Origin: Svornostia abyssi | GTDB lineage: Bacteria > Actinomycetota > Thermoleophilia > Solirubrobacterales > Solirubrobacteraceae | DNA length: 64,000 nt | Direction of reading: 5' to 3' | Assembly (NCBI GenBank): GCA_024666565.1 | Contig: CP088295.1 | Location: forward strand, 2,852,001 to 2,916,000 | Part shown: positions 43,691-52,622 of the stretch, in pieces | Position numbering within the stretch: position 1 is the first letter of the stretch | Layout: every line of letters begins with the position of its first letter | Notes under the pieces: generated by a model | The model's database searches: none | Told to the model about the DNA's origin: nothing | What the model saw: the letters and a program-made list of their open reading frames with translations, nothing else | Made by a program: the position numbers and the translations under genes

Positions 43691-44443
43691 TCAGGCGAAC
43701 AGGTCCTCGTCGCGGGCCCGGAGCAGCGCGCGGGCGCCCGGACCGTGGCGCCGCGTCACGTGGGCGCCGAGCCCGCCCACGAGCACGGCGGGTTCGCCGC
43801 TGTCCTTGCCCGCACGGGCCAGATCCGCAGCGGCCGCGGCCTGATCGGCGACGGCGATCCAGGTCGCCTGCAGCGCGCGCCCCTGGCGATCGGCGCGGCC
43901 ACGCCAGTCGGCGAGCGGCTCCAGGCCCGCGATGCCGATCGCCACGTCGACCTGCCCGTGGCGCCACGCCCGGCCGAACGAGTCGGCGATGACGACCGCC
44001 GGGTACGCCCCCGCGGCCCGCCGCAGCGCGGTGCGCAGCCCGCGGGCCGAGGCGTCAGGGTCACGCGGCAACGTGATGACGGTGTCCGGCTCCTCGGCGT
44101 TGGATGCGTCGACGCCCGCGTTCGCACAGACGAACCCGTGGTGCGTGCGGCAGATGAGCACCCCGCGCTCGGCGCGCACCAGTTCGGCCGTCTCGTCGAG
44201 GATGACCTGCACGTGCCGCGGGTCCTTGCCGTGCCGGTGGGCGAGGACCTTGGCCTCGACGCTCGGGGTGACCCCCGACAGGGCGACGATCCGGCCCTCG
44301 GCCTTCGAGACGACCTTGTGTGAGACCACGAGCACGTCGTCGTTCGCGACGCCCGCGTCGCGGGCGAGGGCGGCGAGCTCGACGCCCAGGTTGTCGCCCG
44401 GGCGGATCTCCGGCAGGCCCGGCAGCGCGCGGGCGGTGATCAT
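43691..44443 (-). CDS. cofE: Coenzyme F420-0:L-glutamate ligase
   Basis: A 250-residue CofE-type ligase adding gamma-glutamates to F420-0. Family motifs: DVLVVSHKVVSKAEGRIVAL near residue 37, DPRHVQVILDETAELVR near 76, THHGFVCANAGVDASN near 105, ADSFGRAWRHGQVDVAIG near 160 (Mn/GTP-binding segment). It has no C-terminal nitroreductase-like extension, so it corresponds to the stand-alone CofE rather than mycobacterial FbiB. ATG overlaps the cofC stop as ATGA. Last gene of the F420 operon. Confidence 0.94.
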   Translation of the reverse strand: MITARALPGLPEIRPGDNLGVELAALARDAGVANDDVLVVSHKVVSKAEGRIVALSGVTPSVEAKVLAHRHGKDPRHVQVILDETAELVRAERGVLICRTHHGFVCANAGVDASNAEEPDTVITLPRDPDASARGLRTALRRAAGAYPAVVIADSFGRAWRHGQVDVAIGIAGLEPLADWRGRADRQGRALQATWIAVADQAAAAADLARAGKDSGEPAVLVGGLGAHVTRRHGPGARALLRARDEDLFA

Positions 44444-45096
44444 CGCCCCGGCGGCGCGATGCGCCCGAGGAGCCCGCGCGTGCTCGCGGCGGTGCCCCGG
44501 GCGGCCGCCAGCGCGTCACGGAGGGTGGCGAGGTCCTCCGGCGTGTCGACGTCCATCGCGAACGCGTCGACGGTGAGGACCACGTGCTCGACGCGCGCCG
44601 CGGCCGCGGCGCCCTCATGGCGGGCACGGCTGTCCGGGCCGAACGACGGGGTGATGACGTCGGGCGGGCTCAGCAGCAGCGCGTTCGTGCCGCTGCCGTG
44701 GCGGTCCGGGACGACGACGACCGACGGCGCCGCGGGCGCGGCCGCCAGCACGGCCTCGATGTCCGCGGGCGCAAGCGCCGGGCAGTCCCCCGGCAGCAGC
44801 AGCACGCGATCGACGTCCTCCAGCGCCGCGATCCCGAGGAGGGCAGCCTCGCTGTGCCCGCGCTCGGCCGGGTCGGGGACGACCCTCGCGCCCTGGCTCG
44901 TGGCGAGCGCCGACGCGATCGGTTCCGCGGTCACGACGACCACCTGGTCGATGGCCTGGCAGCGGCGCAGCGCGCGCAGGACGTCGGACACCATGGCCTC
45001 GGCGAGCGAGCGGCGCAGGTCCGCGGGCAGGGACGCCGCGAGGCGCTGCTTCGCGTTGGCGAAGCGCTTGATGGGAAGGATGGCGGCAGTGGTCAT
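44440..45096 (-). CDS. cofC: 2-phospholactate/PEP guanylyltransferase
   Basis: A 218-residue nucleotidyltransferase: AILPIKRFANAKQRLAASLP is the N-terminal PxKxxxxAKxRL motif, LLPGDCPALAPADIEAVLA near 110 the metal-binding region, and DRHGSGTNALLLSPPDVI near 148 the G-T-N-x-L block. It makes the GDP/GTP-activated lactyl or phosphoenolpyruvyl intermediate for F420 (CofC/FbiD). Its ATG overlaps the cofD stop and its stop overlaps the cofE start, so translation is coupled on both sides. Substrate choice (2-phospholactate or PEP) cannot be told from sequence by eye. Confidence 0.93.
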   Translation of the reverse strand: MTTAAILPIKRFANAKQRLAASLPADLRRSLAEAMVSDVLRALRRCQAIDQVVVVTAEPIASALATSQGARVVPDPAERGHSEAALLGIAALEDVDRVLLLPGDCPALAPADIEAVLAAAPAAPSVVVVPDRHGSGTNALLLSPPDVITPSFGPDSRARHEGAAAAARVEHVVLTVDAFAMDVDTPEDLATLRDALAAARGTAASTRGLLGRIAPPGR

Positions 45097-46004
45097 CGCA
45101 GGGACTCCGCGAACCGGAGCGTCGCGTCGGCGACGCGCCTGCGCTCGGCGGGGTCGCCGAGCATGGTGGCGCACTGCAAGGCCGGAAGCGCTCCGGCCCA
45201 TGGCTCGTCGGTCACGATCCCGTCAAGCACGCCGTCGTAGAGGGCCGCGATCCCGGCCGCGTTCGCGGCGTGGCCGGTGTGCGCGAGGAAGTCGGCGGTC
45301 GGCCCCTTCAGGACCTGGCCGCCGACGATGGGGGAGACCGCGACCACGGGTGCAGCCGCGGCCCGCAGCGCCGCCCGCATGCCGCGCAGTTCGAGGATGG
45401 GGCCGATCGAGATGGCGGGGTTCGACGGGCCGATGACGATCGCCCGGGCGGTGGCGACGGCCTCGAGCACCTCCGGCGACGGCGGTGTGGACGCCGCGCC
45501 GTCGATCCGCACCCCTTCGACGGGCGCGCCGCGATGCAGGATGAGGAAGCGCTGCAGGTCCACCCACGTGCCGCCGGTCAGCACGGACGTCCGGACGGGC
45601 GCGTCCGCCATCGGGAGGACCCGCGCGGCCACGTCGAGCGCCGCGACGATGTCCGCGTGCGCCTCGGTGAGCCGTGCGCCCTCGCGCAGGCGCGCGGCGC
45701 GGTGCACGCCGTAGGCAAGGTCGCGGTCCCCGAGGTTGAACCACACGTCGACGCCGAGCTCGCGCAGCCCGTCCATCACGGCGAACGTGTCGCCGTCCAG
45801 GCCCCAGCCGCGGTCGTCGATGCGGTCGGCCAGCCAGAACGTGCAGAGGTCCGGATCGGGTGAGACGTACGCCCCGTAGAGCTCGATGTCGTCGCCGGTG
45901 TTCGCGACGACGACGAGGTCCTCGCCTGCGACGTCGAGCATCCCGCGCGCGAGCTTCGCCCCGCCGGTCCCGCCGGCGAGCACCACGACCGGCGCCCCGG
46001 ACAT
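45093..46004 (-). CDS. cofD: 2-phospho-L-lactate (PEP) transferase CofD
   Basis: A 303-residue CofD/FbiA protein. The N-terminal GGTGGAKLARGML loop, NTGDDIELYGAYVSPDPDL near residue 36, WFNLGDRDLA near 88, and GPSNPAISIGPILEL near 200 are signatures of the family. It transfers the activated lactyl-phosphate or enolpyruvyl-phosphate moiety to FO to form F420-0 or its dehydro form. It is coupled to cofC and starts inside the npdG stop (TGATG). Confidence 0.95.
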   Translation of the reverse strand: MSGAPVVVLAGGTGGAKLARGMLDVAGEDLVVVANTGDDIELYGAYVSPDPDLCTFWLADRIDDRGWGLDGDTFAVMDGLRELGVDVWFNLGDRDLAYGVHRAARLREGARLTEAHADIVAALDVAARVLPMADAPVRTSVLTGGTWVDLQRFLILHRGAPVEGVRIDGAASTPPSPEVLEAVATARAIVIGPSNPAISIGPILELRGMRAALRAAAAPVVAVSPIVGGQVLKGPTADFLAHTGHAANAAGIAALYDGVLDGIVTDEPWAGALPALQCATMLGDPAERRRVADATLRFAESLR

Positions 46005-46705
46005 CAGCCCTTGGGCTTCAGCGGCGGCCAGAGGTCCGCGGGCAGGCCGGTGATCTTGATGCCCGCGTGCGTCTTGTGGCGGACGTTCGTGCTGATGAGC
46101 AGCGCGGTGAGGCTCTCGCAGATGCGCGCCATCTCCAAGCGGCCCACGTCGACGCAGCGCAGCCCCTCGATCCGGTCGATGACCGCGGCCACGCGCTGCT
46201 TGTCGGCGCGCTTGTCGCCGGCGACGAGGACGTCCTCGTCGAGCTCGTGGTCGAGGTCGCCGAGCGTCGGCGCACCGACGGTGTGCAGCGCGCTGACGAC
46301 GCGCACGCCGGCGGGGACCATCTCCTGCGCCTGCTGCGCAGCGGAGCCCTGCCAGACGCCGAGCATGCGTGTGGCCTTGCCGCTCACGGCGGCGGCCAGC
46401 GGCACGGTGGCGTCGACGACGAGCTGGCCCTCGCGCAGGACGCCCTTGAGGTTCGTGAGCGTCTCGGACTGGTTGCGGAACGGCACCGAGAGGAAGACGA
46501 GCTCGTTCGCCGCGGCGGCCTCGGCGTTCTCGGCGGAGCTGAACTGCCCGCCCGGGACCAGCTCGAGGGCGCGGCGCTCGGTCTCGGCGGCGCGCTCGGC
46601 GTCGCGGGAGCCGAGCATGACGGGGACGCCGGCCCGGCCGAGCCGGACGGCGAGGGCGAAGCCCAGGGCGCCAGAGGCGCCGACGATGGTGATCGGCTCA
46701 GACAT
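46004..46705 (-). CDS. npdG: F420-dependent NADP oxidoreductase
   Basis: A 233-residue Rossmann protein: N-terminal GASGALGFALAVRLGRAG nucleotide-binding loop, PVMLGSRDAERAAETE (NADP phosphate-binding segment with S-R), VPFRNQSETL, DATVPL and TMLGVWQGSAAQQAQEMVP-like region, RVVSALHTVGAPTLGD. These match NpdG/FNO, which exchanges hydride between F420H2 and NADP+. First gene of the npdG-cofD-cofC-cofE unit, so cofactor supply and reduction are expressed together. Divergent from the thioesterase gene across 32 bp. Confidence 0.92.
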   Translation of the reverse strand: MSEPITIVGASGALGFALAVRLGRAGVPVMLGSRDAERAAETERRALELVPGGQFSSAENAEAAAANELVFLSVPFRNQSETLTNLKGVLREGQLVVDATVPLAAAVSGKATRMLGVWQGSAAQQAQEMVPAGVRVVSALHTVGAPTLGDLDHELDEDVLVAGDKRADKQRVAAVIDRIEGLRCVDVGRLEMARICESLTALLISTNVRHKTHAGIKITGLPADLWPPLKPKG

Positions 46706-46737
46706 GACGGCGGGCGAGGATACCCTCCGCAGGAGCG

Positions 46738-47133
46738 ATGACCGGCCACGTCGACCTCCAGCCCGGCCTCACGCGCACCGACGACTTCGTCGCCGAGGGC
46801 ATCCTGCTGACAGACGTCGGCGGGACGATCGGCGTCTCGGTGCTCTCCACGCCGGGGATGATCGGCCGGATGGAGCGCACCGCCGCGACGCTGGCGTTCG
46901 AGCACCTCCCCGAGGGCAAGGCGACGGTCGGGTTCGAGGTCTGTGTGCGCCACGTCGCTGGTGCGGCGGCGGGCGCCGAGTGCACCGCGACGGCGACGCT
47001 GCGCGAGATCGTCGACGGGCGCAAGCTGCGCTTCGACGTCGAGGTGCGGGAGGGCGATCGGGTCATCGGGCTGGGTACGCACGAGCGGCGGGTCATCGAC
47101 GTCGCCGGTCACGCGCGGGACGTGGGCGCGTGA
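46738..47133 (+). CDS. Hot-dog thioesterase (FlK/fluoroacetyl-CoA-thioesterase-like)
   Basis: A 131-residue single hot-dog protein: STPGMIGRMERTAATLAFEH near residue 40 carries the Thr/Glu-type segment seen in FlK-like thioesterases, followed by GFEVCVRHVAGAAAGAEC and LREIVDGRKLRFDVEV strands and GTHERRVID. It probably hydrolyses a small acyl-CoA. Its stop overlaps the GTG of the HMG-CoA-lyase-like gene (GTGA), so both act together, perhaps in branched-chain or leucine-type catabolism. Confidence 0.83.
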   Translation: MTGHVDLQPGLTRTDDFVAEGILLTDVGGTIGVSVLSTPGMIGRMERTAATLAFEHLPEGKATVGFEVCVRHVAGAAAGAECTATATLREIVDGRKLRFDVEVREGDRVIGLGTHERRVIDVAGHARDVGA

Positions 47134-48056
47134 ACCTTCCCGCGCACGTCCTGATTCGCGAGGTCGGGCCACGCGACGGGCTGCAGAACGAGCCCGAGAT
47201 CCTCTCGACGGACGCGAAGGTCGCGATGATCGACGCGCTGGCCCGCACCGGGCTGCCGCGGATCGAGCTGACGAGCTTCGTCCGGCCGGACGTCATCCCG
47301 CAGCTCTCCGACGCCGCCGAGGTGCTCGCGCAGGTCGACATCCCTCCGGGCGTTGCGCGGTCGGTGCTCATCCCGAACGAGCGCGGCCTCGAGAAGGCGC
47401 TGGCGCACCGTGCGCGGTTCGACGAGATCAACGGCTTCCTGTCGGCCAGCGAGTCCCACAACCGCGCGAACGTCAACCGGCCGGTGGCCGAGTCGCTGGC
47501 CGGGCTCGAGCGGGTCTTCGCGACGGCGCGGGCCGAGGGGCTGCGGTGCGAGGGCGTCATCAGCGTGGCGTTCGGCTGCCCGTACGAGGGGAGCGTCGAC
47601 CCGACGCGGGTGTTCGAGCTGGCGGGCGCGCTGGCGGCCGCGGGCGCCGAGGAGGTCGCGTTCGGCGACACGACGGGGATGGCGAACCCGCGGCAGGTGG
47701 GCGAGTTCTTCGCGGCCGCGCGGGCGGCGCTGGGCGACGGGGTTCAGCTGACCGCGCACTTCCACAACACCCGCGGGCAGGGGCTGGCGAACGTGCTGGC
47801 CGCCCTGGAGGCGGGCTGCACGTCGTTCGAGTCCTCGGTCGGCGAGCTGGGCGGCTGCCCGGTGCCGAAGGGCGCGACGGGCAACGTCGCGACCGAGGAC
47901 GTCGTGTCGATGCTCGACGAGATGGGCGTGCAGACTGGGGTGGACCTCCCGGCGCTGCTCGACGTCGCGCGATCCATGCAGGACCGGCTCGGCCGGCCGC
48001 TGGGCAGCCACACGCTCGTGGCGGGCCCGGTGGACTGGCAGAACACCGGGGTGTGA
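47130..48056 (+). CDS. Hydroxymethylglutaryl-CoA lyase-like enzyme
   Basis: A 308-residue DRE-TIM barrel: VLIREVGPRDGLQNEPEIL near residue 7 (metal and catalytic R-D), VIPQLSDAAEVLAQV, FGDTTGMANPRQVGEFF near 175, HFHNTRGQGLANVLAALEAG near 208, and GELGGCPVPKGATGNVATED near 240 with the catalytic loop Cys. This is the HMG-CoA lyase family, which cleaves HMG-CoA to acetoacetate and acetyl-CoA in leucine breakdown; homologues acting on other 3-hydroxyacyl-CoA are possible. Coupled to the thioesterase gene, followed by a strong terminator. Confidence 0.9.
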   Translation: MNLPAHVLIREVGPRDGLQNEPEILSTDAKVAMIDALARTGLPRIELTSFVRPDVIPQLSDAAEVLAQVDIPPGVARSVLIPNERGLEKALAHRARFDEINGFLSASESHNRANVNRPVAESLAGLERVFATARAEGLRCEGVISVAFGCPYEGSVDPTRVFELAGALAAAGAEEVAFGDTTGMANPRQVGEFFAAARAALGDGVQLTAHFHNTRGQGLANVLAALEAGCTSFESSVGELGGCPVPKGATGNVATEDVVSMLDEMGVQTGVDLPALLDVARSMQDRLGRPLGSHTLVAGPVDWQNTGV

Positions 48057-48087
48057 GCATTGCGAGCGCTGTCGGCGCTCGCAATGC
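48057..48087 (+). terminator. Strong hairpin terminator after the HMG-CoA-lyase-like gene
   Basis: GCATTGCGAGCGC and GCGCTCGCAATGC form a perfect 13-bp stem with loop TGTCG, starting directly after the TGA codon. It lies between this gene and the convergent DUF2339 gene and can serve both. Confidence 0.85.
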
Positions 48088-48155
48088 GCACACCCGACGT
48101 GACCGGCGCCCGCCCCAGGGAAGACGGGACACCGGCCACGGGTCGTGGGGACGCG

Positions 48156-50237
48156 TCAGCGCAGCGCTGAGGGGACGCTGCGCAGGTCCGCCGGCGCCTC
48201 CGGGCGCAGGCGCTGGTAGGCGAACGCTCCGCCGAGGAGCAGCAGCCCGAGGCCCAGGAGGGACCCGATCCGCTGTGCCGGGGCGAGCGTCGCCAAGTCG
48301 AAGAGGAACGCCTTGCCGGCCGCGACGCCGAGCAGGCCGAGCGCCGCGAGGCGCAGGCCCCGCAGGTCGTTGCGCACGCCGACCACGAGCGCGCCCACGC
48401 CGACGAGCGCCCAGGCGGCGGTCAGCTGCAGCTGACCCTGGTCCGCGTCGCCGGTGAGCGGCAGCTCGAGGGCGGCGAGCGACACGAGGTACAGCCCGCA
48501 GACCCCGGTCGCGACCGTCAGGAGGTTCCGCAATTCCCCAGCGGGGTGCCGGTACGCGATCACGCCGACCGTCGCCGTGACCAGGGCGACCGCTCCGAGG
48601 GCCGGCAGGATGGCGGCATCGAGGGAGACGACGACGCCGACCGTCGCCGCCAGCCCGAGCGCGATGAGCGACGCCGGACCGGGGATGGAGTCGTGGGTGT
48701 CGCGCTGGGCGTAGCGGCCGAGGGCGATTGCTTCGGCGCACAGCGCAGCGACGAGCGCGAGGCCCGACAGCGCGGTGAGCGTCAGGACGAAGATGGCCGC
48801 GAGACCCAGGCCGTTGGCGATGTCGCCCCACACCGGCCGCGCCTCGCGCATCAGCACGCCGCTGCCGAGGCAGGCCGCGGCCAGCGCGGCGAGCCCGGCG
48901 ATGCCCGCGGCACCCGGGTCGCCGGCCACGAGGTCTTCGGCTGGGGTGACGGCCAGCATCTGGGCGAGCGCGATCGCGACGTGGCCGCTGAGGCCGGCGC
49001 CGAGCAGCACGTCGTCGGTGGCCCGCCTGGCGGTGTGCCGGGCCAGCCAGGCGAAGCCGACCCCGGCCGCGAGGAAGCCGACGCCGCGCAGGACGCCGGA
49101 CGTCAGGTCGGCGAACGCGAGGTCGCCGAAGAGCACGCCGAGGGTCAGCGTCAGCAGCGCGAGCGGCCGGGCGATGCGACCGCTGCGCAGGCCCCATGCG
49201 CCGACGGCGGCGTGGACGACGGCCAGGACGACGAGCAGCGCGGTCGCCGCTCCGTCGAGACCGGCGTCGCCGAACGCCCAGTGGCCGATGCCCCCGACGG
49301 CGAGTGCGTTGAGGGCCACCAGCGCGAGCCGCGATGCGGCGGGTTCAGGCTCCTGCAGGCGAACCTCGCGGCCGATGGCGGTCGCCAGGCCGATCGCGCC
49401 GAAGCCGAGCAGCGTCAGGGCGATGACGAGCCCACTCGGCGCCGTCGTCAGGAAGCCCCACCACTGCAGCGTCGCGACCGTGAAGACGGCGAGCGCGAGG
49501 CGATCCCAGCGCTGGGAGACGACCACGGCGGCGGCACACGCGGCCGCGACGAACACGAACGCGGTGGCGGCGCCGGCGGTCTCCGAATTCAGCGACGCGC
49601 CGCTGAGGAGCGGCGCCGAGACCGCGCCGAGCAGGCCGAGCCAGCCGATGACCTCAGCGCGCCACCTGATCGCGAGCCAGGTCGCCCAGGCGCCGATGGC
49701 AGCGGCGCCGGTAACGCCGAGGGCCGCGGGGAGGAGGTCGTAGACGACCGTCGCCACCGTCCCCGCCATGAAGAGCCCGGCGACACCCGTGCCGACGAGC
49801 GCGAGCGACGCATGCGTGCGTCCGTGGCGACGGTGCGCGTACAGGCCTGCGCCGACGAGCAGCGCGGCGACGCCGGCGCCGATCAGGGTGCGGCCCGTCT
49901 CGTCGATCGCGCCGGAGCTGATGCCCAGCGCGAACAGCAGGGCGAGGGCGACGAGCACCGCGACCCCACCCACCCAGGCGAGCACCCGGCCGCCGAGGAG
50001 ATCCTCGAACGACCGGTCGATCGCCGGGTGGGCTGGGGGAGGGGCCGGGGGAGGCGCGGGGGTCTTCGGGGGAGCAGGCCGTTTGAGGGTCACGGTCCGG
50101 TGGGGCGGTGCAGTCTCGCGGCGCACCTGCGGCTGCGGCGCAGCCTGCCAGTACGTCTTCTCGCCGTCGATGAGCCCGACGCGAGCGGTCAGGTCCTCCA
50201 TCTGTCGTTCGAGTTCTCTCACGCGCTGTTCCACCAT
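48156..50237 (-). CDS. DUF2339 polytopic membrane protein
   Basis: A 693-residue protein. It starts with a short coiled coil (MVEQRVRELERQMEDLTARV), a Pro-rich segment (PPKTPAPPPAPPPAHPAIDR), then FEDLLGGRVLAWVGGVAVLV, the start of a run of roughly 20 hydrophobic helices that is typical of DUF2339 membrane proteins. The function of the family is unknown. The gene is divergent from a TetR regulator with an 18-bp inverted repeat between, so it is probably under TetR control. ATG at 50237 was chosen for the coiled-coil start and good spacing. Confidence 0.85.
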   Translation of the reverse strand: MVEQRVRELERQMEDLTARVGLIDGEKTYWQAAPQPQVRRETAPPHRTVTLKRPAPPKTPAPPPAPPPAHPAIDRSFEDLLGGRVLAWVGGVAVLVALALLFALGISSGAIDETGRTLIGAGVAALLVGAGLYAHRRHGRTHASLALVGTGVAGLFMAGTVATVVYDLLPAALGVTGAAAIGAWATWLAIRWRAEVIGWLGLLGAVSAPLLSGASLNSETAGAATAFVFVAAACAAAVVVSQRWDRLALAVFTVATLQWWGFLTTAPSGLVIALTLLGFGAIGLATAIGREVRLQEPEPAASRLALVALNALAVGGIGHWAFGDAGLDGAATALLVVLAVVHAAVGAWGLRSGRIARPLALLTLTLGVLFGDLAFADLTSGVLRGVGFLAAGVGFAWLARHTARRATDDVLLGAGLSGHVAIALAQMLAVTPAEDLVAGDPGAAGIAGLAALAAACLGSGVLMREARPVWGDIANGLGLAAIFVLTLTALSGLALVAALCAEAIALGRYAQRDTHDSIPGPASLIALGLAATVGVVVSLDAAILPALGAVALVTATVGVIAYRHPAGELRNLLTVATGVCGLYLVSLAALELPLTGDADQGQLQLTAAWALVGVGALVVGVRNDLRGLRLAALGLLGVAAGKAFLFDLATLAPAQRIGSLLGLGLLLLGGAFAYQRLRPEAPADLRSVPSALR

Positions 50238-50258
50238 CGAATGACCCTCCTCAGAGTC

Positions 50259-50314
50259 TTGTTGACCGGCGGTCGACAGCGACGGTAACACACGTATCGA
50301 CCGCCGGTCAACAA
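50259..50314. promoter_or_regulatory. Paired inverted operator between DUF2339 and TetR genes
   Basis: TTGTTGACCGGCGGTCGA at 50259-50276 and its exact complement TCGACCGCCGGTCAACAA at 50297-50314, i.e. a perfect 18-bp inverted repeat with a 20-bp spacer. Each half is itself nearly palindromic (GTTGACC-GGC-GGTCGAC), so two TetR dimers could bind 38 bp apart and control both genes. Confidence 0.78.
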
Positions 50315-50331
50315 GGCGGTAGACTGCGGGC

Positions 50332-50943
50332 ATGGCCGAACCCGCCTACCAGCGCCTCGACGTCGACGAACGCCGCGCTCAGCTGCTGGAGCTCGGGGCC
50401 CGGCTGTTCACCGAGCACGCCTACGACGAGCTCTCGATGGCGCAGATCGCGCGCGAGGCGGGGATCTCCAAGGCGCTCCTGTACCACTACTTCCCGTCGA
50501 AGCAGGCGTTCTTCGTCGCCACCCTGGAGCGGGGCGCCACCGAGCTGGTCGCGCTGACCGAGCCCGCGGCCGACCTGCCGCCGGCGCAGGCGCTGGACCA
50601 GACGCTCGACGGGTTCCTCGCCTGGATCGAGGACCACCGCGAGACCTATCTGAAGGTCATGCGCAGCTCGACGGGGCACGCCGAGGTGCGCGAGCTCGTC
50701 GAGGGCGTGCGGGCCGAGACCGCCGCCCGCCTGCTCGACGGACTCACCGGCGGCGAGCCACCACCGCCGGCCCTGCGCGCGGCGGTCCGTGGGTGGCTGT
50801 GGTTCATGGACGGCGCGTGCCAGGACTGGCTGGAGCAGGAGGACCTGGGCCGGGACGAGGTGCGTGGGCTGCTGCTCGGCACGCTGGCGGGCGCGATCAC
50901 CGCGTCGGGCCACGCCGAGCTGCTCGCAAAGCTGGCCGAGTAG
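50332..50943 (+). CDS. TetR-family regulator
   Basis: A 203-residue TetR protein with a clear N-terminal helix-turn-helix (ELSMAQIAREAGISKALLYH, then YFPSKQAFFVATLE) and a helical ligand domain ending in AGAITASGHAELLAKLAE. The FPSKQAFFVATLERG type is common among regulators of fatty-acid and lipid genes. It precedes a propionyl/acyl-CoA carboxylase beta subunit by 22 bp and faces the DUF2339 gene. Self-regulation through the inverted repeat is likely. Confidence 0.9.
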   Translation: MAEPAYQRLDVDERRAQLLELGARLFTEHAYDELSMAQIAREAGISKALLYHYFPSKQAFFVATLERGATELVALTEPAADLPPAQALDQTLDGFLAWIEDHRETYLKVMRSSTGHAEVRELVEGVRAETAARLLDGLTGGEPPPPALRAAVRGWLWFMDGACQDWLEQEDLGRDEVRGLLLGTLAGAITASGHAELLAKLAE

Positions 50944-50965
50944 CCAGTGCCGTAGGCTGCCGCCG

Positions 50966-52486
50966 GTGAGCGAGCTGCACGACGCCACCGAACGCGCCCT
51001 GGCCGGGGGACCGGAGCGCCACCGCGCCAAGGCGCTGGAGCAGGGCAAGCTGCCCGTCCGCGAACGCGTCGGGCTCCTCCTCGACGACGGCTCGTTCAGC
51101 GAGGACGCGCTGCTGGCCAACTGGAACGCCGACGGGCTGGGCGCCGACGGCGTCGTCACCGGCGTGGGGACCGTGGACGGCCGGCCGGTCGCCGTGATGG
51201 CGAACGACCCGACGGTGAAGGCGGGCTCATGGGGCCCGAAGACCGTCGAGAAGATCCTGCGCGTGCAGGAGCGCGCGCTCGCGCTGCGCATCCCGATCGT
51301 CTACCTCGTCGACAGCGCGGGCGCACGGATCACCGAGCAGGTCCAGATGTTCCCCGGGCGCCGCGGGGCCGGTCACATCTTCCACACGCAGGTGCAGCTC
51401 TCCGGCGTGGTCCCGCAGATCTGCGTGCTGTTCGGGCCCAGCGCCGCGGGCGGCGCGTACATCCCGGCGTTCTGCGACGTCGTGATCATGCGAGACGGCA
51501 ACGCGTCGATGTACCTCGGCTCGCCGCGGATGGCCGAGATGGTCATCGGCGAGCAGGTGACGCTGGAGGAGATGGGCGGCGCCCGGATGCACACCGGCAC
51601 GTCGGGCTGCGGGCACCAGCTCGTGAAGACCGACGAGGAGGGCGTGGCGCTCGCCCGCCGCTGGCTGTCGTACCTGCCGACGAACTTCACGACGACGACG
51701 CCGGACGTGCCCGCGGCGGCACCCGCGTCGGACACGCCGCTCGACGACATCATCCCCGCCGACGAGAACAAGCCGTTCGACATCAAGCTGCTGCTCGACG
51801 CGCTGGTCGACGCCGACTCGTTCCTGGAGGTCCACCCGCGCTGGGCGAAGGAGCTCGTCGTCGGGTTCGCCCGGATGGACGGCCGCGCGATCGGGATCGT
51901 CGCCAACCAGCCCAAGCAGAAGGGCGGCGTGCTGTTCGTCGACAGCGCCGACAAGGCCGCGCACTTCATCTGGCTGTGCAACGCGTTCAACCTGCCGCTG
52001 CTGTTCCTCGCCGACGTCCCCGGGTTCATGATCGGGACGAGCGTCGAGCGCCAGGGCATCATCCGCCACGGCGCGAAGATGATCAGCGCGGTGAGCGAGG
52101 CGACCGTGCCGAAGCTCAGCGTCATCGTGCGCAAGGCCTACGGCGCCGGGCTGTACGCGATGGCGGGGCCGGCGTTCGAGCCGGACGGTTGCATCGCGCT
52201 GCCGAGCGCGTCGATCGCGGTCATGGGGCCACAGGCGGCGATCAACGCGGTCTTCAGCAACCAGCTCCAGGCGATCGAGGACCCCGACGAGCGCGCGAAG
52301 GAGACCGAGCGCCTGCGCGCCGAGTACGCGGCGGACATCGACATCCTGCACCTGGCGTCGGAGTTGGTGGTGGATGCGGTCGTCGAGCCCACGGAGCTGC
52401 GCCCGGAGGTCATCCGCCGCTTCGCGCTGGCGGCCGGGAAGGCGCGCGACTGGCCCGCGAAGCACAACCCGGTCCATCCGGTCTGA
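50966..52486 (+). CDS. Acyl-CoA carboxylase carboxyltransferase (beta) subunit
   Basis: A 506-residue biotin-dependent carboxyltransferase of the propionyl/methylmalonyl-CoA type. Visible hallmarks: LVDSAGARITEQVQMFPGRRG near residue 113 (quoted as LVDSAGARITEQV), FGPSAAGGAYIPAFCD near 155, the GIVANQPKQKGGVLFVDSAD segment near 310, LADVPGFMIGTSVERQGIIR near 350 and AMAGPAFEPDGCIALPSAS near 400. It transfers CO2 from carboxybiotin to an acyl-CoA. The biotin-carboxylase/BCCP alpha subunit is not in the window. GTG start at 50966 lies 22 bp after the TetR stop. Substrate length cannot be read by eye. Confidence 0.9.
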   Translation: MSELHDATERALAGGPERHRAKALEQGKLPVRERVGLLLDDGSFSEDALLANWNADGLGADGVVTGVGTVDGRPVAVMANDPTVKAGSWGPKTVEKILRVQERALALRIPIVYLVDSAGARITEQVQMFPGRRGAGHIFHTQVQLSGVVPQICVLFGPSAAGGAYIPAFCDVVIMRDGNASMYLGSPRMAEMVIGEQVTLEEMGGARMHTGTSGCGHQLVKTDEEGVALARRWLSYLPTNFTTTTPDVPAAAPASDTPLDDIIPADENKPFDIKLLLDALVDADSFLEVHPRWAKELVVGFARMDGRAIGIVANQPKQKGGVLFVDSADKAAHFIWLCNAFNLPLLFLADVPGFMIGTSVERQGIIRHGAKMISAVSEATVPKLSVIVRKAYGAGLYAMAGPAFEPDGCIALPSASIAVMGPQAAINAVFSNQLQAIEDPDERAKETERLRAEYAADIDILHLASELVVDAVVEPTELRPEVIRRFALAAGKARDWPAKHNPVHPV

Positions 52487-52622
52487 GTGGCGTGATGTCG
52501 GGCATCCGCCAGCCGCACACGAACTCCCGAATCACCCCACTGGTGACCCTCGTCTCGACGAACGATCCCCCGGCGGGCCTTCCGGCCTGAGCCTGCACGC
52601 TCGCCGACCGATCACTCAGGCG

